DNA of 64,000 nt from Pomphorhynchus laevis (taxonomy: Eukaryota; Acanthocephala; Palaeacanthocephala; Echinorhynchida; Pomphorhynchidae). The stretch lies in assembly GCA_012934845.2 (NCBI GenBank), contig WNNJ02000645.1, positions 1 to 64,000 of the forward strand. Reading direction: 5' to 3'. Below are positions 11,521 through 21,526 of this stretch, piece after piece (position 1 is the stretch's first letter; every line of letters begins with the position of its first letter). The position numbers and the translations under genes were made by a program. The notes below the pieces were generated by a model. The model did not search any database. It saw nothing but the letters and a program-made list of their open reading frames with translations, and had not been told where the DNA came from.

Positions 11521-12085
11521 CATTATGTTTTCCCCACAAGAAGGCATAAACACCAGGCAGCATTCTATATATCCTCATCAGACTAAGAAATAGAACCGAA
11601 TTATTCTCGAAATATTCAAAGTCGCTACGTATGTCCAGTCATCCTATGTGTGACGACAAACTTCAAAAACGAAAGACGCGTTCCGCTCTAACGGAGCTCA
11701 ATAGTACCATGATTACAATAATCACCCATAGGCACAATAATCATCCACACACACGCTTAAACAGTGCATAAAGCTCGAAAACAAGAACTACCCTTAATCT
11801 GAATCATCAGAGGAAATTTAGCATTAGATCTGTGCCTGGCAGTGTGTATTGCAATTAAACTGCAATACGCACTGCATTATATAATTATTGTAATCACGGT
11901 ACTGACAAGCTCCATAGAGCGAAACGCGTCTGCCTTGTTAAAGTTTGTCATCACACATAGGATGATTGTGCATACGCAGCGATTTTGAATATTGCGAGAA
12001 TAATTCGGTTCTATTTCTAAGTATGATGAGGATATATAGGATGCTGCCTGGTGTTTACGCATCATTGTGGGGAAAACATAATAAT
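11521..12085. repeat. Nested inverted repeat next to Penelope-like element
   Basis: Arms 11521-11722 and 11884-12085 are inverted copies with modest divergence; for example 'caccaggcagcattctatat' pairs with 'atataggatgctgcctggtg'. Inside the loop, 11839-11853 and 11861-11875 form another hairpin (GCAGTGTGTATTGCA / TGCAATACGCACTGC). The right end abuts the inverted arm of the Penelope-like element at 12091, so the two may belong to one composite insertion. Confidence 0.7.
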
Positions 12086-12775
12086 ATGTTATCATGATGT
12101 TAAATTGAAATTACTCGAGATTGCTGTAAAACAATACTTTACGATATTGGAGAATGAGATCAACTCGAGTCACAAGAATGTAGATTTTATTTTAAAGCTT
12201 TCGAGTTTTACTGCCCTTCAATGAAAAACAAAAAGAAAATTTGTACATATCACAGATTATTTATAAAGCTTAACTAAGTTCATATTGACACGAAAGAATT
12301 ACCACCACTTTTATAGCTTTAAGTTATATTCCGCATTTATACTATCTTCTGTCATCATCTGTCCGATTCAATAGCTTTCGAGATGCTTTCTTAAATTAAA
12401 GTCTGCTGCTTGCGCTATCAGGGTTGTAGTCATTATGTGATTAGGGTTCTCGAATATGTGTCTAATTGCTCCCTCATTGTTTACTCGTTTAGCTTTAATG
12501 TTTGCTCGCCTATTATTTGCCCTTATGCTAAAGGCTCAACTCATCTGCCCCACATATTAAGCCTTACAGCACGTACACTTTTGTAGATATACACATCATT
12601 TTGTCCTGCAATTGAGTTATCTCTGAACTATGTACGTGATCCAGTTTTCGAGCTTGCAAAGCATCTTGATGCCTTTATTTATCGACAACATTTGCAGCGT
12701 GGTGTATTCCATGCCTGTCTGATATTTTGGTGTGTAGCTTCAGTTCTGGTTGACGATAATATATCACGGATCGAA

Positions 12776-13560
12776 GAAGAGTTAATCAAAGATAAAATGG
12801 ATGAATATTACCTTGGAAAAATAAGCGAGCTCCTGAGGCTGGCTCTGTCAAGCAATATTTTTGAATTGAAAGGACAGACGTCCGAGCAAACGAAATGCAG
12901 CGCAATTAATAGTTCGGTTGTACCCGCTTCTGCTGACTTGTATGTTGCAAATATAGAAGGTAGGTTATTTGTCATCTAACACGTCCTACCTACAGCGTGG
13001 GTACAGTACATTGACGATGTGTTTCACTTATAGGACCGTGGATGTGATAAATTAGACCAATTCATACAAAATTTGAATGAATTCAGCGAATTAAAGTTCT
13101 CAATTTCTGAACCAGACAATGGGAAAATTACATTGTTGGACGTATACATCTATAAAGGTCCCTTAGGCATCTAGCAAACGACATTACACGATAAGTTTGA
13201 TGGAACTCGATCAATCATTCACGCCAGCAGTGTCCATGCACCCAAAATAAAGCGCCTAGTAATCTGTAATGAGTTCATAAGATCCAAGAAAACATATTCG
13301 ACGAGATCGCAATATGAACAAACCGTTGAACACATGCGACTTGAATTCAAACATTGCGGCTATTATAATCTTTAATTAAAAGACTCTCACAAAGGTGGAA
13401 AAGATTAATCGAGCATATCTACTAAGAGTAAGAATAGCTTCCACCGTAACAACTAACGCCACTGAAAAAACAACAGCTAAAGAAGTATTATGTGCATTCA
13501 CATACCACTAATCACTACAAAATTTACAAAAAGATATCAGCACAATCATAAGTAGACTAC
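12776..13560 (+). pseudogene. Penelope-like reverse transcriptase, broken
   Basis: The frame beginning at 12692 gives a lead-in ending YLGKISELLRLALSSNIFEL, and then residues resembling the RT 'MGSPLSP-x-LADLY' block in mutated form (INSSVVPASADLYVANIE). A frameshift near 12975 is followed by the catalytic block WVQYIDDVFHL (YIDD for the usual YVDD), then LNEFSELKFSISEPDNGKIT and LLDVYIYKGP. All of these are characteristic of Penelope-like RTs. Stops (for example TAG at the LGI position) and the shift show it is non-functional. RT would prime on target DNA for retrotransposition. Confidence 0.75.
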
Positions 13561-13739
13561 CATCGGAACTTAAACCGAATAAACTGTAATCACGAATAGC
13601 ATATCTTGGAGGACCTTTATTCGTGAAATATTGTCGTCAACAAGAACTGAAGCTACACACCAAAATATCAGACAGGCATGGAATACACCACGCTGTAAAG
13701 CTCGAAAACTGGATCCACGTACATAGTTCAGAGACAATT

Positions 13740-14040
13740 CAACTCAATTGTAGGACAAAATGATGTGTATATCTACAAAAGTGTACGTGCTGTAAGGCTT
13801 AATATGTGGGGCAGATGAGTTGAGCCTTTAGCATAAGGGCAAATAATAGGCGAGCAAACATTAAAGCTAAACGAGTAAACAATGAGGGAGCAATTAGACA
13901 CATATTCGAGAACCCTAATCACATAATGACTACAACCCTGATAGCGCAAGCAGCAGACTTTAATTTAAGAAAGCATCTCGAAAGCTATTGAATCGGACAG
14001 ATGATGACAGAAGATAGTATAAATGCGGAACATAACTTAA
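13740..14040 (+). pseudogene. Penelope-like GIY-YIG endonuclease, broken
   Basis: Downstream of the RT, with frameshifts, one reads a cysteine-containing GIY-like strand (VYIYK then CTCCKA), followed by YVGQMS and RANNRRANIKAKRVNNEGAI ending HIFENPNH. This is the C-terminal GIY-YIG nuclease typical of Penelope elements. The same module is encoded in reverse in 12700-12330. No intact frame exists. Confidence 0.65.
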
Positions 14041-14277
14041 AGTTATAAAAGTGGTGGTAATTCTTTCGTGTCACTGTAGACATAATTAAGCTTTATAAAT
14101 AATCTGTGATGTGTACAAATTTTCGTTTTGTTTTTCATTTTCACTGAAAAAGTGTAGTAAAATTCGAAAGCTTTGAAATAAAATCTACCCACTTGTTGCT
14201 TAATTTGATCTCTTTCTTGAATATCATAAAGTATTGTATTACACATAATCTCGAGTAATTTTGATTTGGCATCATGA

Positions 14278-15128
14278 GTACATTAATGTGGTTTCAATAT
14301 TATCTTCGCATATATATATGAAACGTAATTATTGCCAACAATTTTCATAATCGATCATAAATATATTGTGTTAAGAATGAATTGACTTTTGCTTATATAT
14401 ATTAAAAAAAAACAGTTTTTTTATTATTGTGATGGAACGCAATATATAATCACGATGAACCGCTATTTCGTCTAGACCGTGCTATCTCTGGTATATTCAA
14501 ATGATATAATATGTAGCATACACTGGATGCCAATGTAAGACACATTTAATGCAAAAAGTTACGAATTATATATACATAAAATATTATTAAATAATGTTCT
14601 TTATTAATGATAATAAAGTACAATTTGCTATGCACAAGAAAGGAGAACTGACTTACTATTTTTAAATTAAGATTTTGTTTAATGAAATTATGAATACTAT
14701 TAAAAAATGTTATTTTGTTAATAGTAATTAATAGTGATAACAGTATATCGAAGTTAGCATAATAATGCTAACTAATGGTAATAATATCTGACAAAGTTAT
14801 TAATTACACAAAGGCAGTAAACGTGAAAAGGCACACGCGCTACAGCTATCGAGATATTTACAAACGATCCATATTATGTGGTTAAATAATGTGGGAGGAC
14901 ACTTCATATTAAGTTGAAGAAAGTGCACAGATCTAAAGAGTATAAATTCTGTATGTGATTGATTTTCTATAATGCTGCTACAAACAATGTTTTGAAGAGA
15001 TAATTAAACTGAGCATATTTTCGTGTAATACTGATTAATATACTTTTTGAACTATGTATGTTTATATATTGTGAATAGTCATGTTCAAAAATATTTATAT
15101 GATAAATATAAATCAAGAAAGAACTTAC
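14278..15128. other. AT-rich stretch without gene
   Basis: Short ORFs only. Nothing recognisable on either strand between the Penelope-like element and the candidate first Pax exon. Confidence 0.5.
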
Positions 15129-15138
15129 TGTGACGCAT
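15129..15138 (-). CDS. Candidate first coding exon of the Pax gene (tiny)
   Basis: Minus strand reads ATGCGTCACA|GTAAGTTC: an ATG, three codons plus one base, then a strong donor. Its phase (1) is exactly what the acceptor at 10636 needs, giving an N-terminus [16 protein letters not shown]. That length resembles the very short N-termini of many Pax proteins. The exon is too short to prove. It is chosen because no other ATG-plus-donor in matching phase was noticed between 10640 and 15150, though I did not search exhaustively. Without it, the start lies elsewhere upstream. Confidence 0.3.
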
Positions 15139-15951
15139 AATGATGCCAATAGAGCAAATTACCTAATTTAAAATCGAGTCAGAATATATATGAGTATTGA
15201 TTCGACTGATCTAATAATTTATAATTTGCTCACTCATTTATTGTCGATTTTAAATTGCACTATTTGATGAGGCATCACGACCTATCGTTAAATTCTTAAG
15301 CTCTTATAGTTCTAATCGATAGAAACATTTGTTTAAAATATAATTAATAAAAATTGGTCGGTCTGATCTGATATTTTATCGTTAGCTTTATTTAGCTGTG
15401 ATTTCCTAAACTTCACAATTTATCACTCTTTTACTCTATTCATTGAGATTGTAGATCATTAAAAAGAAGAACTAGTTCTTAACTGTTCCGGTAATTAGCG
15501 ACAATTTTCGAATCCAGGAATATCAGACGCTTGAGTGATTTGTGTGTATGTTAATGTGTTTATTCATATGTAAAATTATAATATTCACATTGAACTATGC
15601 ATAAAGGAAACGTAGTGATATAAACAATAAATTTTACAAATATGTACACATAAAAGCAATATTGTATAGGTATATCAAATCGTTTATTGAAACCATTTTT
15701 ATTTCATACTATGAAAAAGATAAAAAAGTGAATGTATTACAAAAAGAGTCTGTTTGACCATGTACTTTTCACGAATTAATTGATAATGCTAATATACAAA
15801 ATATACCCTATGTATTGAATGGAACATTTTGAGACATGGTCCACGACCCAACATAGCAAAGGCATGTACTGTTAAATATAATCAGTTAAGTGATTTCGCA
15901 AAATGTTATGTTTTCCAAATTTATAAGATAATATAAAATTCTATTAGGATA

Positions 15952-16481
15952 CAGGGTGTATGGAATTGGATATCATAAAGGAAGGGTTCTGTAGTTGGTT
16001 TTCAATGCGAAAGTCACCTTGTGTGACCTAGCAACTATTCAATAGATAAACAAGCATCCATCAAAGAATCACCAGTCCCGATTTCAATCGATCTTCATGA
16101 TCCCGTACGAAACAACCTATAATAAGCATGCCAGAGAGCATCTCGGACAATGCAGTTTCTGGAGATCATGATGAAAGGTTTCATATACTGTGTGAAATCT
16201 GGTAATCCTGGATTTGTAGCCTAGCAGTCAAGAGCGCAAGCCAAGTACGGAGAGCGACAGTCCGAATCTCGGATATGTCAAATTTCAAAAGAAGAAGAGT
16301 TGGTAGTCAGCCTTCTGACGAGCCCGGGACTACCAACATGTGGCAAAAAGCGGGCGAAACGAAAACGGATGTGGCAATGGTGCTGTTAGTAGTCAGGGTG
16401 TATGGAATTGGATATCATGAAGAAAGAATTCTGTAGCTGGTTTTCAATGCGAAAGTCACCTTGTGTGACCTAGCATCTATT
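15952..16481 (+). mobile_element. Direct-repeat-flanked SINE-like unit with tRNA and hammerhead-like motifs
   Basis: Direct repeats of 88 bp (15952-16039 and 16394-16481, starting CAGGGTGTATGGAATTGGAT) bracket a ~354-bp centre. The centre holds a tRNA-like pol III promoter: A-box-like TAGCCTAGCAGTCAAGAG near 16217 and B-box-like CAGTCCGAATCTCG near 16258. It is followed by the hammerhead-like core CTGACGAGCCCG...CGGGCGAAAC at 16315-16360. The repeat units each contain a small hairpin GTCACCTTGTGTGAC. The arrangement resembles SINEs or retrozyme-like elements carrying hammerheads. No ORF. Confidence 0.6.
16315..16360 (+). ncRNA. Hammerhead-like core within SINE-like unit
   Basis: The conserved CUGANGA box is CTGACGA (16315-16321). 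Stem II GCCCG/CGGGC (16322-16326 with 16351-16355) closes a loop, and the GAAA box follows at 16356-16359. A 2-bp stem III with AAAA loop can be drawn (CG AAAA CG), but I find no clear NUH cleavage triplet after it. An alternative fold pairs TTGGTAGTC with GACTACCAA. Activity is therefore doubtful. Confidence 0.3.
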
Positions 16482-16489
16482 ATATATAT

Positions 16490-17240
16490 GAAGACATACC
16501 AGAAATACAACTGCATTCCTGGTATTTCTTCAAACTAATATTAATCTGCATCACAGAGTTAGTTAAAGTATGAAATGACGTCGATATAGATCCGCTTGGA
16601 CGTGGTGAACATTTTGGTCGTAGCAATATACAATTCACACGCTATATCGTATTCAAATTCCTCCTATTCCTCCACTGTCACATACCATGACGGCTGAAAA
16701 TGGAACAAGTATGCATAGAGAATTGAAATTATCGAAAGAGGGTATTTCATTCCATAATTTTTTTCAATAAGTGGAGAAATCAGTCATGCAGCACACGTTA
16801 TGCTAAAATGGATTACGGAGTTACAGTCCATTTCGTATTCGAAGTCGTATGACAAATGCATTTGTGCAAACAATCGAAATATTTTGTTTACTGTCATGCT
16901 TTTCTGCTTGTATTCGCTCAAGTATAGTTAGTCGCAAACCTAGGTCATCGAATATTACCACGAGCAAAGTCAAGCCATACCACAAACACATTATTATTTG
17001 ACGTCGAGATCAATTAAATCCAGAAGGCGACTCAAATGGCAACATTGGTGAACGAGAGAGAATGGATGCTCTTTTAAGTGTGATGCTGCACATAAATAAA
17101 ACATACATGTTAATCACTGTTAAAGTTGCACAATGCTTATTATATAATGACCAGATCATTCACCTTATGCCTTAAGTCAAAATTATATCTAGATTTAATA
17201 TTTTTAAACGATTCTTATATTAGTCGTAACTAACACTTGT
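16490..17240. other. Unassigned stretch
   Basis: Moderately AT-rich with slightly higher complexity than the surroundings. I see no ORF of note, RNA gene or repeat that I recognise. Confidence 0.4.
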
Positions 17241-17244
17241 TTAT

Positions 17245-17556
17245 ATGCACGCCGACAAAAGTTTTCAATATTACTGCTTTCATGATGAGTTATTGGATGA
17301 TATCAAGCAGATGAGGAACGAAAAGCTATGTGTGCTATGTCTTTGGCATTGTCATTTTCACTGCACAAGGTTCAAATGTACGTCGTATCGTACCAAACAT
17401 TCTGAGTTGTTTGAAACAACAACACAAATCCATAATTTTGTAAATGTTAGGAATAATCGAATTATGGGTAATGAGCAGAAACGTCTTAAAGTTGTCTATT
17501 CTAAAAATGAACATTTGGGACGTATTTATCGAAAGACTTATTTACCGAGCAGTTAA
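17245..17556 (+). pseudogene. 103-residue ORF, possible BTB-domain remnant
   Basis: A plus-strand ORF. The stretch LLDDIKQMRNEKLC, then HCHFHCTRFKCTSYRTKHSE, loosely resembles the opening of BTB/POZ domains of kelch-like proteins (a Leu-x-x-Met-R-x-E-K-L-C-D-V block followed by F-x-C-H-R-F-x-L-A). The expected Asp-Val and hydrophobic core are missing, and the rest (IHNFVNVRNNRIMGNEQ onwards) is unfamiliar. It could be a decayed retrocopy or chance. No splice sites or neighbours support a live gene. Confidence 0.2.
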
Positions 17557-17859
17557 AGAAGTGAGTGCTTAAATATGATTATTGATATAAATTAAAATAA
17601 ATATATTTATTAAAATATAAATATTTATAAATATAAATATTATAAATATTAATAAATAAAAATATTTATTAAAATATAAATAAATTATTGCAAATTATTG
17701 ATATCAATGCAATCAATTTGCTTTTAAAATTTTATACCGTTAGCATAAAGTAGACAGTTGCAATAAAAAATGTCAAGAATTTCGGTAAATGTAAAAGAGG
17801 AATCGATTTGGTTCGAGATTAGTACACTGAGACACCGCAGCAAGTGTGATGATGAACAA

Positions 17860-17928
17860 GCATCACAGCTTGTTCACCAACTGTGTTTATCGACTCCCTA
17901 GCAGACACGGGCTGCTAGGAAGTCGATA
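17860..17928 (+). other. Two adjacent hairpins
   Basis: GAACAAG...CTTGTTC within about 17866-17888, then TATCGACTCCCTAGCAG (17888-17904) paired with CTGCTAGGAAGTCGATA (17912-17928) around a 7-base loop, with one mismatch in 17 bp. Not near any recognised gene. Could be a structured RNA, an element end or chance. Confidence 0.35.
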
Positions 17929-18097
17929 TAAAGCTACAAAGTCAATATTACGATCAAAACCGTAAAAAGCAACTTTGAAATTAGAACTTAATGATCAATG
18001 GAATCTAATTTATAGCTGAAGTCAAAAATAATAATTAGTTATCTTTTATATCATGTATTTATCAGTGATTATTATGGAATCTGATTGGATGTAATAT

Positions 18098-18200
18098 CCA
18101 ATACTTTGTAGATGATTTGAAGTTATGGTGAATTGTTATCAAGAACATGGTTGATTACGAAGTGCAAAAAACTCAAACTAAGTATATAGTTAAAATTATC
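18098..18200 (+). pseudogene. Short RT fragment with FVDDLKLW motif
   Basis: The frame through 18103-18150 reads YFVDDLKLW followed by a stop, then IVIKNMVDYEV. The FxDDLKLW string matches the catalytic block of CR1-type RTs. Only about 100 bp is recognisable; it is a relic. Confidence 0.4.
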
Positions 18201-18241
18201 GTACTGGATTGATTATCCTACTAGAATATTGTATATTGCTA

Positions 18242-18268
18242 CTGACGAAGGGGTAACCCCAAAAAGGT
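18242..18268 (+). ncRNA. Decayed hammerhead-like motif
   Basis: CTGACGA (18242-18248) is followed by a stem GGGG-TAA-CCCC (18250-18260), and then AAAAAGGTTTTGAAATAAA where a hammerhead would have GAAAC. The GAAA box is therefore mutated to AAAA. It sits ~300 bp upstream of a Penelope-like RT fragment; hammerheads are common companions of such elements. Confidence 0.35.
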
Positions 18269-18550
18269 TTTGAAATAAATTGCAAAATAAAGCTTGGTTC
18301 AATTTTATCTACCTACTTATTTTAAAATAATTATGAATCCGACAAAAACAGGAATCCCGAACGGCAATTCAAATATCCTTATTGATACTTCTATATATAT
18401 CAACAAAATATTATTAAAGATAAATGGGATATCTTAATACGATATTCGTCGATAAAGCTACTTTTAAAGTAACAATGAAGTAACTTCATTGCATTTCAAT
18501 CAATAAATTAAGCTGATATATTTTTCATTAATTTTCGTATAAAATATTAC

Positions 18551-19237
18551 GATTTTAGTACACTTTATACAAATCTAGATTTAGCAGATATTAAACAAGC
18601 GTTAGAAAAATTAATTAATCTTATATTCGGAAATAGATATACAAATATACAATAAAATAACTATAATGCCTATCTAGCAAAAATTAAACCATCAAGTAAA
18701 TATAAATATATGGATAAAATTGAATTAATAGAATCCTTAAATATTTTAATAAATTAAAATTATTTAAAAGTAGGGATATCTATATTTAGACAAGTAAAAT
18801 GTGTTCCAATGGGTGGTAATAGTAGCCCAATTATAGCTGACTTGTTTTTAAGCTTTATAGAATATGAATTTGTTCATAACTGTGTAAAAACTAAATCTAA
18901 ACAATATAAATATATGAAATATATGTTTCGATACATTGATGATATATGTGTATTTAATTCTAATGATTTTTATTCAATTAGTGAACAAATTTATCCAGAA
19001 AGCTTTATTCTTAACAAAACCAAAATTAATGATAAAGAAGGTGTATATCTAGATATGAACATTAAATTAACATTAACTAAAACTACTATTAATTTATATC
19101 GTAAAGATGACATATTTAAATTTACAAGAAACATATTTTTGCATGAGCATTCATTCATAGCGTATAAGCTAAAATATAATACATTAAATAATGAAATTTT
19201 AAGAATTACAACAATTTGTAACGATATTGGTTTTCTT
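18551..19237 (+). pseudogene. Penelope-related reverse transcriptase fragment
   Basis: Starting at 18551 the frame reads DFSTLYTNLDLADIKQALEK, the 'DFSTLYTNI' block typical of Penelope-like and related RTs. After stops at ~18652 and ~18757 comes CVPMGGNSSPIIADLFLSF, then FRYIDDICVFN with catalytic YIDD, then IYPESFILNKT and a YLDMNIKL block. The 143-residue segment 18809-19240 is open. The YLDxxI pattern and the IYP-E-x-x-LNKT string resemble a group of RTs abundant in aquatic invertebrates that is distinct from the element at 12091. No endonuclease is seen after it. Confidence 0.6.
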
Positions 19238-19314
19238 TAAAATCATTTAAATAATTAAATAGATGCGTATTTTAAACTAGGTAACTATAAAAATAACATC
19301 AAACAGAATATTAT

Positions 19315-19640
19315 CAATCAACAAAATATTATTAAAAATAAATTTAAACTCTTAAGCTAAAAGTTTTTTATAAATGGACAATAAATAAATAATATACTTT
19401 GTATTAGAATAAAATACGCCAGAAAACCAAATTTCATCAGAGGAAATAAGTTATTAGCATGTATTTGGCCCCGCTGCTATGTTGAGTCGAGGAATAAGTT
19501 TCGAAACCTGATAGCATGGCAGTTCATCCAAATGACCTCTATTTCTTATTCGACTACACCGTATATTATTCATTAGTCAATTCATGAAAATTCCTTTTTA
19601 TTTTAACGTTAAATTTTAAATTTTAACTTTAAATCAATAT
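19315..19640 (-). repeat. Repeat A, copy 6 (near full length, reverse)
   Basis: Begins 'tcaacaaaatattattaaaa' and carries 'aatatactttgtattagaat', 'catcagaggaaataagttat', 'ggccccgctgctatgttgag' and 'cctgatagcatggcagttca'. It ends in the AT-rich leader, with 'cattagtcaattcatgaaaa' near its end. It abuts the RT fragment at 18551-19237 on its 3' side. Confidence 0.65.
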
Positions 19641-21190
19641 AAATTATTTAATATTCTTTATAACTTTTTTATTCTTTATAATTATTTATCCTCATTTTTA
19701 TTTGATATGTAGTATAAAATACATAAACTCGCTTAGCTGATATGATTTGTAATTTGTTTAATGAAAAATTTGCATATCAAATATAATTGATAATAGTAAC
19801 AAATATCTGTATGCAGAACAAACCGATAAATCACTATTTTAAACTTTTAACAATTAAAAATATATGATTTGCGAAAAAAATAAAAATAACATATTTTAAT
19901 TATATTTATAAAATTTCAAATTAATAATTTAATATTAACGTATTTATAGCACAATATTTAATATCGTTTCATATTTTTATTATGCATCTAACGTATAATA
20001 AATATATTACAAGTTATATGAACTGAAAATGCATTTCAAATTTGTACTGAAAAATATTGATTTAATCATTTTATAAGTTAACAGGAATATTTGAAATCAT
20101 TCTATAAATACACAGGAATACTTGGGAAATGCAACATGCATAATGGAGAGTATGAGCGGAGGATTGTCAATGCTGCTTCCGTGATTGGTAGTAGCGTGAT
20201 ATTTCCGTATCCACGTCGACCCGGCATGAAGTTAACAAGACAGCACGACATTTGATTAGATTTGTTTTTTTTCTATATCAAATATTAATTTTGTTTTATT
20301 GAGCTTCAATTATAATAACTTCAAGCAAATATTTGCTTTGTTTTAAAGCTGTTTGACAGTATACACGCCTCCCTAGAAAATCAGCAAACATCAAGTTGAT
20401 TGCTTGTTGATTTCAACAAGTTGACTGCTTTTCAACAAGTTAATAGCTTGCATTTATGAGGAGGAGGATATTTCAATTGTTGATTATACTAACAGATAAA
20501 AGATAAAACTGTTGCTATCACATATGATAATAACAATACAAATTTGAAAATAGCAGATGTAATTTTTTACATAGCGCTCACCTTAGCATTTTATTGCTCG
20601 ATGGAGCGAATTACACCAATAAGGTGCTTTTTAAAACCATTATGCTACTATTGATCAAGAGCATGTCGTGTAGTTGCAGTTCGATGACTAAAATTCACAA
20701 CCATCTGCTAATATACCCATGAGTTAACGCTTATTTAATAAAACAGGAATTTTTTGGTTTGTCAGCAACAAAATTTCTAGTAGCTCTTTTTCTACACTAA
20801 CAGAAGAATTATTCATCATCGCTTATCTGCGAGCTCACTAATGCAGTGATGGTAACGATAATGAACACATGTATTAGAAAACACGGGTAAGCAAAGCTAG
20901 GCAAATTTACTAAGATTCGTAAACGTAAAAATAATAACGGATGGAAAACGTTTGATTTTGCTAATCACCTAATAGCATCGATTTCCATTGTATAAATCCT
21001 GTAGATTTTTAACTTTTATAAAGAAATTATAAAAGTAATTATAAATTATATAAATTATATTGTAAAATTTATATGATATTATATTATAAATTATATCTCA
21101 TTTTATAACTTTATAATGAATCAGATCAGCTAACTGAGATGAGCTAATCAGATCAGCTAACTTTATAATTAAAAGTACACGATCATCACC
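19641..21190. other. AT-rich stretch, small tandem repeat, no gene
   Basis: Contains three imperfect units of 'caacaagttgactgctt' at about 20395-20455 and unremarkable AT-rich sequence. No ORF or RNA gene recognised. Confidence 0.45.
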
Positions 21191-21194
21191 ACGT

Positions 21195-21510
21195 TAAAAT
21201 TTGGTTTTTATTAAACTAAATTATTTTTATGGATAATAAATACTATACTTTGTATTAGAATAAAATACTTGATAAACAAATTTCATTAGAGGAAATACGT
21301 CGTTAGCATTTATTTGACCCCGCTGCGATGATCGGTCGAGGAATATGGTACGAAAGCCGATAGCATAGCAGTTTCTCATTACGACTTCTAATCCTTGTTA
21401 TGATAGATCATATTTTATTTATTAGTCAATTCAAAAAAATTGACTTTTATTTTATATTTCTATCTTAAATTTTAACTTTATATAAATTATATAACATCTT
21501 ATAACAATTA
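21195..21510 (-). repeat. Repeat A, copy 7 (near full length, reverse)
   Basis: Carries 'ctttgtattagaataaaata', 'tttcattagaggaaatacgt', 'ttgaccccgctgcgatgatc', 'gccgatagcatagcagtttc' and the leader. The terminal motif 'atcagctaactgag' (21120-21170, duplicated) stands just upstream. Confidence 0.65.
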
Positions 21511-21526
21511 TTTATAATTATTTAAT

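Larger units (their letters stand above)
12091..14277 (+). mobile_element. Penelope-like element with inverted partial copy at its 5' side
   Basis: The element has two parts. From 12771 to about 14040 the plus strand encodes decayed RT then GIY-YIG endonuclease. The ~650-bp 3' section (about 13621-14277) is also present in reverse complement at 12091-12770, giving two large inverted arms around an ~850-bp unique core. Such head-to-head truncated copies are a known arrangement of Penelope-type elements. The arms are clearly diverged by several percent and both contain stops. The whole lies between the candidate first Pax exon and exon 10461. Confidence 0.8.
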
